32,824 nt of DNA. Source: Selaginella moellendorffii. Taxonomy: Eukaryota > Streptophyta > Lycopodiopsida > Selaginellales > Selaginellaceae. The notes under the pieces are model-generated. The model had not been told where the DNA came from, made no database searches, and worked only from the letters and a program-made list of their open reading frames with translations. Of the stretch, positions 1 through 9,193 are shown one piece after another (within the stretch, counting starts at the first letter, position 1; every line of letters begins with the position of its first letter). Position numbers and translations under genes: made by a program. The DNA lies in assembly GCF_000143415.4 (NCBI RefSeq), contig NW_003314390.1, positions 342,334-375,157 on the forward strand, in the 5' to 3' direction.

Positions 1-570
1 CCCTACATCTTAATTGATCCACTTATAATCATACCTATAAAGAATCCACTAGTGCCATGCTAAATAGCTACGGACCAACCTATTTGCCGCTCATAGCATA
101 CCCAGGGAAGGTTTACTTTCACCCACGGTACATGAAACAACTCATAGATCCACTTTTAATGGTGTCCAAGTCTAGCTCATGGGATGGGTGCTGAGAAATT
201 GTTGATGCGCTGGGAGGAAGAACTGGCAACACACAAGTAGAAATTACTTGATGCACCAAATCTATTCCCATCACTTCAGCAACTTTAGCAGCTCCATCCG
301 TGCTGCGCCTCTCAAATGCTAATCGAGTTAGCAACTGCAAAATAGATAAATTCCATGGGAAAATATAAAATGGAAATCCTCTAAAACATTCTTAATGAGC
401 CCAAGAGCAAGCTCATATAATATGGAACAAAAAGGTAACCAAATCCATACCCAAGGAACCATTGCGAAGCATACCCAAACGTGTACCCACTTGGATCATC
501 GTTTTCATCTCTGTGTATGCAACGAGACTAATTACCCAATTTCATTGAATAGTACTTGCTGAGACTCATT
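1..570 (-). mobile_element. 5' internal region of LTR element, copy A
   Basis: Read on the minus strand this follows the primer-binding site at 571-581. Stretches at about 1-160 and 390-500 match 29718-29870 and 29980-30088 in the same orientation, so the same internal sequence occurs at both ends of the window. The matched segments are separated by unequal spacers, so one copy carries indels. There is no convincing coding frame; the 73-codon ORF at 119-340 has no recognisable domain. It is probably the leader and start of the non-coding internal region of a non-autonomous retrotransposon. Confidence 0.6.
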
Positions 571-581
571 CTCTGATACCA
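571..581 (-). other. Primer-binding site (initiator tRNA-Met type)
   Basis: The minus strand reads TGGTATCAGAG, the standard plant LTR-retrotransposon primer-binding site complementary to the 3' end of initiator tRNA-Met. It lies two bases from the LTR end (GCTACA on the minus strand, 584-589), the usual geometry. Confidence 0.8.
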
Positions 582-583
582 AA

Positions 584-932
584 TGTAGCACACATGGTTT
601 TTACCCTTTATCCTATGGTGATTTACCATAGGATAACACCATGAAGCAGAACCTAAACCCTCTATATGCCACATGTCATATGCCATGTGTCCATAGGACA
701 ATGGTGTGGAACCTAAGGTTCAGGGCATTGGGCCACTGAACAAAGGAACGGTGCCAAACTCCCAAGCATGGAGCCATGGAATGACAGAACCAAACCATGG
801 AGCAACTCCTGAGCATATAGCCCAAGGAGCAAAGGAACATGAGCCTAGAATGATTTGGAACAATCCTAGAGCAACCAATATCCCAATGCCAGGACCAACA
901 CACAAAATAAAGCCAAATAGAGTCTGGCGCTA
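584..932 (-). mobile_element. Truncated LTR, copy A 5' LTR (3' part only)
   Basis: This is a minus-strand copy of the last 350 bp or so of the 1.15-kb LTR family. It matches about 3730-4126 (+), 4127-4370 (-) and 24690-25066 (+). It keeps the hairpin at 613-633, a TATA-like ATATAG near 660 on the minus strand, and the ...GCTACA terminus. Similarity stops near 932, where sequence of the internal region in the opposite orientation begins, so this is a rearrangement breakpoint. The translated frame at 706-948 looks conserved among copies only because the DNA repeat is conserved. Confidence 0.75.
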
Positions 933-2978
933 TCTACCTTGTTGTTGATATTATTGATATTGATATTGATATTTGAGTGAAATAAGATATCTCTCTGTAG
1001 GATTGATATTGACTTTCATTAATCTTGATGAAGATAGTGTTGATGATTTAGCTATAGCTTTGTATTGTTAGCATTCATGCATTTGTTAGTTAGTAACTGT
1101 ATTGATGTTCAAATGAATTGAGTTAGTTATGTTCCAGACGAGATTGCTTAGTCGAGGTTGAGTTTTGAGCTTTTCCTTAAATGGTGATTTAATCGTGACT
1201 ATGCTAACTCTACAAGTGAAAGTGTTAGTGATCGATATTAGAATGTTTGAATCCTTATTGGATTTAAGTTGGGATATATCAATCATTAATGATTTCTCTT
1301 GGGCTTGTTATGAAGTGAGTTACGTCTTGCTATAGGTGGATTCATGGAGGATCAATATGATTATCACTTGTTAAGCATAGCTCCATTGTGCTTAGCTTTT
1401 GGATTGATATAAATATGCTCTTCATTAGCTTTGGCATTATGAAGTTTGGCTTATGGATGTGTTGAGGAGGATATTATGGGTTGTACCATGATTTCTTCTT
1501 TAGCATTAAAATTAGTTCATGCGAGACTCGTGATCATTATTAAGCAAGACTTAGCTATAAGCTTCTTCGAGGTTTTGGTTCTTTGAGTTTTATGTTCATT
1601 GTTCCATTTGTTAGAACTTATTGGGGAAGGCATTTTCGCTTGTTAGTTTCGATGTGGAAGTTACTATTTGCATCTGGCAAGTATTAGTGATGATTGACTA
1701 TCATCTAGGATAATTGATTATCCTTGTCAAAAGTTTTACTTGATTATCATTGATTTATAATGATTTGCTATTCTTCGGGATGGTGAATTCTTTCTTACAC
1801 AATGATTCTGTATATTTCTTTTTGATGGGATGATTGATGATCTTTCATGATGGTTAGTTATTCTCTTTGATGGCTTATAATTTTTCGTAATACCACATGT
1901 TTTTTATGGTTTACTTTGGGTTTGAGACATTAATAGGATGTTGCTAACACTTGCTTAAGCAACTTAAGTTCCTTCATATTGTTGACCGGAACCTATTCAA
2001 ATTGGCCAATACAATGGTTAGTATGACTGAGTGTTTGTTTGCGTTGCAACATTCATTCTATTTTGTTGACTATTGTTCTAGTTGGTTATAATATATGGGA
2101 TGTTATTTCCTTTGGGTGATACTTTCGCAAGTATGTTGTTTTCCAGTCAATAATACTTTGTATTCTTTGAGTTCTCTTTTGTAAATTGTTTGGCATTCTA
2201 TCTGCAATCTTTGATAGTTAAATTTTATCATTGCGTTTCCTTGATAATATCCTTGTTATTGAATTTTGCTGGATAGTCAAACTTATGTTTCCAACTATTG
2301 TGATCTTAGTGGTTCTTATACTATAATCCTGGTTTATCGAATGATAACTTACTTGGAATACTTTTGTGTTCTAATCTCATATTTAATCACTAATAATTAA
2401 GTCTCTAAGATATCATTGTCTCTAACTTTGTTATTGTTCATTTATTGATTTTTGAGTTTGGGCTAATATAGGCAGACTGGCTTCAGCACTTCATGTGCAT
2501 GGTGAAATCTCTAGTCATGGGGTAGCTGTTGTCGACTGATCACATAACCCCCATCTCTGTCAATGTTCCTTATTTCGTTCAAAGAGCGTGACCGTGTAAA
2601 CAACTTTAACTGCCTGTTTACAGTAGTTTATCTAAACCTTACCGACAGGTTTGGTTTCTTTGCTCAAGAGGGTTGGGGCCTTTGGCATCTCTCTCTATGT
2701 CCCCAGAGGCATATCACACTTTTGTAAGCTGGGTGACACCCAAAACAGCAAGGGTGGCTAACTCTGTTGGTCATTTCCTTGTCGGTGACGGCCGAAAGAT
2801 GTTTGAGTTGGCAGCACATCTGTGTCAGATAAAGAGGTTACTTCCTAACTCATTTCAGTTGGTGCATTTCTTACATAATGTGAATATCATGACCTTTTTC
2901 TAGAGTTGTTTCCTTGGTAGTATTTTAAACTAGAGTATGCATTGATGAGGACGTCGATCTTCCCTAAAGGGGGGAGAG
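933..2978 (+). mobile_element. Non-coding internal region of LTR element (3' half), copy A
   Basis: About 933-2592 is the reverse complement of about 25579-27270, with many substitutions but collinear. An example is the stretch around 2400-2590 against 25579-25770. No frame longer than about 80 codons is open, and no gag, protease, RT or integrase motif is seen. The last 385 bp (2593-2978) are not found in the other copy and end in a purine-rich tract directly before the LTR at 2979. Structurally this resembles a large non-autonomous LTR element (LARD type). Confidence 0.65.
2962..2978 (+). other. Polypurine tract before LTR
   Basis: The run AAAGGGGGGAGAG sits directly upstream of the LTR start, the plus-strand priming site of LTR retrotransposons. 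The preceding GATGAGGACGT resembles the segment at about 25383-25400 before another G-rich tract. Confidence 0.65.
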
Positions 2979-4126
2979 TATCACGAACATAACTTCAAGT
3001 ATTGAAAGTTATTTTTCGGTTAGTCCTTTTGGATATTCTTTCCTTACTACCACTTTGGCAAAAGGTTAGTATTACTGGACTTGTTATTAGTTCCCACTTG
3101 AGCTAGTTGAGAAACTGGTAATTGACCATGCACTTAAATCGGATAAACATAAGGTAGGAACCCTATGTGTTTCTTGCTGAGCATACTTGGCCCAATTTGA
3201 GAAACTCTTGTCATTGGCTTGCACTTGCTAGTATCAAGAACCCATGCAATTGAGATTGTTCCCTCAATATTCGCTAAATGATAGCTTATCGTGTCTACCA
3301 AACACCCTTGCTATCATACCCTTTGTGTTAGTCTCATTTTGGTCCCAAATGGTATTTATGGAAAGTGTCTAGATTTGCTCATTTGGCATATCTACGGAAT
3401 GTAAAGATTGTCTTGAACACAATGGTGTTCATCTTGTGTCCAAATTCGCAATCTAGCACCATTTCATATTTAATAAGTTTTGAGCTTGTCCTAGAGACTA
3501 ACTCTTGATACTAAGGGAGACTTGGGGTGAAAGCCCAAAGCATGTGTTCCTCAAGGGGGAGGGGGCTATGGGGGTTCCAAATGTATAATAGGGATAGTGG
3601 GTAGGTCGGGCATGGCCGACTAACTTGAAGCATAGTCTAGCTCCCGCTTGCGTGCTTGTCTTTGTCCTTGTTCTGCGTTTGGCTTGGGTTTAAGCCCAAG
3701 TTCCATTCCATACTAGTTAGTGGAGTACCCATATCCTTGCATTAGGCCACCGGTATGCTAAAATAGCGTGAAACTCTATTTAACTCCATTTTGCGTGTTA
3801 GTCTTAGCATTGTGACACTGGTTGCTCTGGGACTATTCCAAGTTGCTCTGGGCTCCTGTCCCTTCGCTCCTTGGGCTATATGCTTAGGAGTTACTCCATG
3901 GTTTGATTTTGTCACTCTATGGCTCCATGCTTGGGAGTTTGGCACCGTTCCTTTGTTTAGTGGCCCAAGGCTCTGAACCTTAGGTTCCACATGACTGTCT
4001 TATGGACACGTGGCATGTGATACATGGCATATGACACATGGCATATAAAGGGTTTAGGTTCTGCTTTGTGGTGTTATTCTATAGTAAATCACCATAGGAT
4101 AAAGGGTAAAAACCACATGCGCTACA
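2979..4126 (+). mobile_element. LTR, copy A 3' LTR (about 1.15 kb)
   Basis: It starts TATCAC (TGTCAC in the other copies) after a polypurine tract and ends GCTACA. It aligns throughout with 23911-25066 (+) and, inverted, with 4127-5145. It contains a TATA-like CATATAAAGGG near 4043, a short stem-loop CTTGGG...CCCAAG near 3680, and a G-rich tract near 3555. The start dinucleotide TG has become TA, consistent with age. No target-site duplication could be identified because a second LTR abuts its 3' end. Confidence 0.8.
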
Positions 4127-5145
4127 AAAGGACAATGGTGTGGAATTTGAGTTTCAGGGCCTTGAGCCACTGAACAAAGGAATGGTGCCGAACTCCCAAG
4201 CATGAAGCTAAGGAGCAAAGAAACTAGACCACGGAGCAACTCTTGAGCATACAGCCCAAGGAGCGAAGGGATAGGGGCATGGAGTGGCTTGGAACAATCC
4301 TAGAGTATCCAACATCCCAATGTTAGGACTAGCATGCAAAACAAAGCCAAATGGAGTTTGGCACTATTTTAGCATACCGGTGGCCTAACGCGAGGATATA
4401 GGTACTTCACCAATTAGCATGGTGTGGAGCTTGGGCTTAGACCCAAGCCGGACACAAAATAAAGACAAGCACGTAAGCAGGAGCTAGATTATGCCTCAAG
4501 TTAGTCAACCATGCCCGACCTACCCACTATCCCTACTATACATTTGGAACCCCCACAGCCCCCTCCCCCTTGAGGAACACATGCTTTGGGATTTCACCCT
4601 AAGCCTCCCTTAGTATCAGGAGTTAGTCTCTATGACAAGCTCAAAACTTACTAAATATGAAATGGCACTAGATTGCGAATTTGGATACGGGACGAACACC
4701 CTTCTGTTCAAGCTAATCTTTACATTCCGTAAATATGCCAAATGAGAAAATCTAAACACTTTTCATAAATAGTATTTGGGATCAGAATAAGATTAACTCA
4801 AAGGGCATGATAGCAAGGGTGTTTGGCAGACACAGTAAGCTATCATCTAGCGATATTAAGGGACCAAGCTCAATATTGCAGGGGTTCCTAACACTAGTAA
4901 GTGCAAGTCAACGAATGAGTTTCTCTAACCAAGTCAAGTATGTTTGACTAATAGCACTTAGGAATTCCATCTTTATGCTCATTTGGTCAAGTGCACACGT
5001 GAAGACTAGTTTCTCATCTAGCTTAGGCAGAGACTAATAACAAGTCTAGCAATACCGACCTCCTGCCATCGTGGCAGTAAGGAAAGAGTGTCCATAAGGA
5101 CTGGCCGACAAGTAACTTTTGATACCCAAAGTCACATTCGTGACA
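4127..5145 (-). mobile_element. Inverted LTR, missing its 3' end
   Basis: This is a minus-strand copy of the same LTR. Its start (TGTCAC on the minus strand) is at 5145. Its last 125 bp or so are missing, since the match ends at 4127 exactly where the neighbouring plus-strand LTR ends. The two LTRs therefore form arms of about 1.02 kb around a loop of about 123 bp (4004-4126). Confidence 0.8.
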
Positions 5146-5906
5146 ATATCATTCTAAACTTTAGTGATTTAACATATTTACTGTATGACAACATCATCAA
5201 GAGTCTCTTCCTCCTCATCATAGCCATCATCATTAACACCATACTCTTCATTGGGATCTATTATCATGCTCATCCACCATCCTCAACAGAATGTGCTACT
5301 TTGGTACCAATGAAACAAACAAGGAGAAAACCCTAGGTTAACTTCCCATATTCTTAGAATATTTATATGGTTTTTGTTATTGGCACCTTAAAACTAAACC
5401 TTAAATTCTTGAAAAAAAAAAATCTTATCTTACCCCTTAACACTTACTGTTCCATTCCTCCAATCCATAGAATGGAAGCCACTGTGTAGATGTTTTATGA
5501 TCTTTCTTTGTAGAGAGAATTCCATAAACCCTAAACAAAGGTCCAAGTTTATATAATTTGTCATTCTTATAAATATAATTTATTATGTAATAAATTATAA
5601 TTTGTCATTAGTTTACATTTTTTGTCATATGGTATATTAAATTTTTCATCTAGATATAATTTGTCATTTAGATATAAATCAACATAGTTATGTTGTATGT
5701 GAAATTATAGATTATCATGACAAATTACAATTTTCCTACATGATAAATTCCATTCTAGAATTTATTATAAAGTAGAATGGCAATTTGACATATCAAGTTT
5801 GTATAACTTGGAGAACTGAAATGAGGGTTGCATTAAGCTAATAGTACACTAGTATTTATGGAGGGTTGCATAAATTTAACAGTATACTTGCAATGTAGTT
5901 GATTTT
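5146..5906. other. AT-rich intergenic DNA with repeated TTTGTCAT motif
   Basis: No gene seen. The 13-mer ATAATTTGTCATT occurs at 5553-5565, 5597-5609 and 5656-5668. The inverted form ATGACAAATTA occurs near 5718. The block 5550-5800 could be a decayed MITE, but I cannot define terminal repeats or a duplicated target. The acidic frame near 5200-5330 on the minus strand has no recognisable domain. Confidence 0.35.
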
Positions 5907-6719
5907 TCATTGAAAAGACTTCATAGCAAGATCTGTTGCAAAGTTGCATTCCAAAATCTCTACCATAACTGAAAAAATCATCTGCATGCTAAGGGATTTG
6001 AGAGCTGACAAGAATTCACAACTTGCATTTGCATGCTGAATGTTTTCATTCATTAACTGTTTATAGGGTCCCATGGTGCCCACCAAGGAGCATAAGACCA
6101 ATGGATTATAGTAAGATGTTTTGATGATCTCACATTCCAAATCTTCTGCCATCAAGCCTTCTGTCCCCACCCTAGGCTTCACTGACTTGCCTATTACCCC
6201 TCCTGATGCATCTCAGCACAATTCCCACCTACCTGTCAGTGTTTATAATAAGAAGTGTTGTCACCCTTGTGTCACTTCCAACTCAGATGTGGTATGATCA
6301 CAAGCATGGGATCTATGACTAATGATTGGTGCTTGATCTCCATTTCTCATAGAAATTCAGAAATGTTCTTGGCCCAATGTTTGCCTATGAGAATTACATG
6401 TAGATCTGCACCATAGGGGTGTGGTGGAGTAGCAGTCTCAAATGACATTTGAGTTCCATTATCAATCTATGACACCATGTTTTGTAGCTGGCCAAGATTC
6501 TCTGATTATGGGGGTGAGGTCGTTTTAGATTGTGAAATCAAATTAGTGCCTTTGGTTGATGGTGTTCACATAGATTTGAAAAAGGACACTATCTTTCATA
6601 CGAGCATCACACCAACATTGGAGAGATTGCCAGGTCCAAAACTCTAATTTTTCAATCAGTTCCATCATTAGTGTGGAGAGTTTATGGCCCTACAAGTTTC
6701 TACCTATAGAGAAAGTGTA
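5907..6719. other. Intergenic DNA, no gene recognised
   Basis: A 91-codon minus-strand frame (5907-6182) has no recognisable motif and no splice context. The stretch could be the 3' tail of the LINE relic at 6720-7680, but no poly-A end is visible. Confidence 0.3.
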
Positions 6720-7680
6720 CACTTCACACATATATGATGCAACATCTCCAAGCAAGAATCTCTATTGGGAGTAAGCCCGTCTCTAGATCCATAATCAGGT
6801 ATGTACACCCAAAATTCTGTTGAGATGAAATGCTTATTGATTGCCTCAAGCTTGTCCCACATGGTCTTGTTTAGTATTGGACCCCAACTTTCTGTCCATA
6901 CAAGGCCACCATCATTACCTTTGTCATGTGATAGGTGTGTGACACCCCACTTGTGTACATTGGCTTTACAGCAATCTGATTAGAGGAGTGCATTAGCCCT
7001 TGTCATTGATGTGATGTGCTCTTCTACTCCAGTTTTCCATTGGAGATAGGTACTTATACTCATGTTGACAGCAAGGCCCATGGAGTCACAGAATTGGGCC
7101 AGGGTGTCTAGTTAGTGTTGAAATTCCAGTGGCATGGGGGCCAATAGAAGGAGGTCGTCCACATATATGAGCAGCTGCAGAATCATCCTGGCAAGCAAGA
7201 TCGAGGAGGGAGTGCACCTTGCCATTAGTGTTTCCAACCCATTGATGAATAGGCCAAAAAGAGTGGGTGACAGAGGGCAACCTTGTTGGACACCCGTGTC
7301 ACAGTTGATCTGAGTATGCTGTAGAATGTCCGCTTTCATGTTTTCGTAAAGCCTCTGAATGAGCTTGATGAACTCCGGTGTTAGCTCATGAAATCATGCG
7401 AATAGTCTCCTTGATACCTTGTTAAAGGCTTTTACTATGTCAACGAAGCATGCATAAACTGAGGTTTGCAGATGTGCATGCTGTTTGTCCAGAGCTACCT
7501 GCAGCATCACCAAGTGGTCAATGCAACTATAATGCTGTTGGAACCTGGCCTGACCTTGCATCCTTCCAGCTCACGAGATGCTGCTCCACCACTTTGGCCA
7601 GAAGATTTGCAAAGATTGTTGAGATCATTATACTACGATAGTACCCGCCTTGTTGATGTTCCAGGTCTGTGGAAAACCAA
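6720..7680 (-). pseudogene. Decayed LINE (non-LTR) reverse transcriptase
   Basis: Minus-strand translation shows the reverse transcriptase palm in order. First is RSIMISTIFANLLAKVVEQH (about 7560-7630), then a frameshift, then HLVMLQVALDKQ. Motif A is FVDIVKAFNKV (about 7425), motif B is GVQQGCPLSPTLFGLFI (about 7260), and motif C is YVDDLLLL (about 7160). Further downstream come CDSMGLAVN and a post-RT tail to about 6720. Both metal-binding positions (D of motif A, DD of motif C) remain. In-frame stops between motifs A and B, after motif C and further on, plus at least one frameshift, make it non-functional. No endonuclease domain is visible, so this is a 5'-truncated or fragmentary copy. 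Confidence 0.8.
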
Positions 7681-7808
7681 AAATTTAATATCCTGAACCC
7701 TAATTGGGGTCCGGATTCGGCATTTCGGTGCTCAAGCGGGAGAGCGGTTCTTTGGCGGTTTTCTTGTGGAATCTGGCACCGGGAGGATCAGGGATCGCGG
7801 CATTATAA

Positions 7809-8689
7809 AAGCTCCAGGATCAAGTGTGGGAGTTGCCTCACGCCGTGGCAATGACATTCCTCCCAGGTGCTACTGTGGCATGGAGGGGAGGAGAATTGAA
7901 ACTTGTGATCTTGTTCGTGGTGGGATCGCTACAGACTTACCCGTATAGCTTCTTGCTTAGTTGTCGTGAAGCTCTCTTTCTAGGAGACAAAAAGGCTGGC
8001 GTCATCAGTGACCAAGGACAAAAGCCGGAGGTAAAGCTGATAAGTTTAGCAAATGAGGGATGACAGGACCTTAGGATGAGCTTGGCGAGCCAGAGAACGA
8101 TACAGTGGACACCATCAAGTTCATGACAAACAAGCCTTGCGTCTTCAAAGATCCAGAGCTATCGAAGAGGAAGAGCGGCCAACTTGAAGTGCCGGATGTA
8201 AGGCTGTTTCAGGTACATTTTCATCTCTTCTACTTTATTTGAAGCTTTTATGTTCGCAGATGGGCATGGGCGAGTCGAAGCCCGCCAAAACATTCGATTC
8301 AGTTTACCTCCCTGGCTTCTTTTACACCTATGGTCGTCCATGTACGACAACACAATCTCGCCAGCCTCTTACGTCCATACCAGTACACTTCATGTGCTTT
8401 TTTATCAGAATACTGTAACAAGCGAGAGCGAATCGGATCTGCTCAAGTGCCTTGAAGAGGGAGTCGAGGAACTGGGACCTTGTGACGATTATCAGCCCAA
8501 GTGGTATCCCAAGAAGAAGTGCCTTGTGGGAGATTTCTCTATCGCTGAGCAGGTGTACTCGGTTTTTTGATAATTTTGCATCCTTGAGTCGACTCCAACT
8601 TAATCTTCCACGTCATTCAGTGGTACGTTTTACCCACTGGGGACTCTCAACTTTTTGAGTCCAGAGGCACGTTGTGGAGGACATGCTAA
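7809..8689 (+). pseudogene. Unrecognised spliced gene fragment with a frameshift
   Basis: Four exons join in frame by short GT-AG introns: about 7818-8030, 8075-8212, 8260-8552 and 8621-8689 (stop TAA). The introns are 44, 47 and 68 bp, like those of the gene island. Exon 2 reads in frame as DELGEPENDTVDTIKFMTNK and onward. Exon 3 begins GESKPAKTFDSVYLPGFFYT and must shift frame by one base near 8340 to reach LLKCLEEGVEELGPCDDYQ and FSIAEQ, which splices in phase to WYVLPTGDSQLFE. The upstream part includes PGATVAWRGGELK and a hydrophobic segment. No start codon is identified. I recognise no family. It may be a recent pseudogene, or a gene with one sequencing error. The GC content is higher than in the flanking repeats. 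Confidence 0.4.
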
Positions 8690-9193
8690 GACTCGACAAA
8701 GTGTTTGCCAGGAGGGCGGAAAGGTTTCATCAAGTTGCAAGGCCGTGTGATCACGAGCGCGGATCCTGAAGTGAAGAAAGGAACTTGCGCTTTACTTCTT
8801 ACTTAACGTGTCTGCTTGTAGTAACCTCCGGGATGAAGAGCTGCAGGGGAGACGAGACGCTGATTCGCTGAGATGGGGAGACGAGACGCTGAAGAGCTTC
8901 ACTCTCCTACAGAGGGGGATGTCGATCAATTAGATAATCAACGTGACCAAAGTACCTTAACAGGTACTCCTCGTCATGCCCAGAAGGTTCTATAAGTTTG
9001 ACTAATGGCTCCGTTGATTCCAACACGAGATGATAGAAAGGGACCGAAAGACTCGCTCTTCACTTGAATGTGTCACGTCCAGCGTAGGTCTCTCGACCCA
9101 TCTCGCGATTCAGCATTGGAAATGCGGTAGTTTGTAGCAGGTACGCCTCTCTTTCGCTGCCGTCTGGATCTAATTTCTCGTTCTCTCCTGCAG
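8690..9193. other. Upstream region of the receptor kinase
   Basis: No gene seen. The 18-mer GGGGAGACGAGACGCTGA occurs twice, at 8846-8863 and 8875-8892, a 29-bp-spaced duplication. The segment presumably holds the promoter and leader of the receptor kinase that starts at 9194; I could not assign a TATA box. Confidence 0.35.

Larger units (their letters stand above)
2979..5145. repeat. Large inverted repeat of two LTRs
   Basis: Arms 2979-4003 and 4127-5145 are reverse complements with moderate divergence. The spacer is only the unpaired 3' end of the first LTR. Any read-through transcript could fold into a long imperfect hairpin. Confidence 0.75.

Noticed and set aside
706-948. Conserved 80-codon frame repeated at 3742-3990 (minus) and 24682-24984 (minus)
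   Set aside because: It lies wholly inside the LTR repeat. Conservation reflects DNA repeat copies, with no start or splice context and both strands open.
4054-4239. 61-codon minus-strand frame across the LTR junction
   Set aside because: It spans the palindrome loop and contains only LTR sequence.
5088-5336. 82-codon plus-strand frame with a hydrophobic segment
   Set aside because: It overlaps the inverted LTR start and an AT-rich flank, with no homologous features or gene signals.
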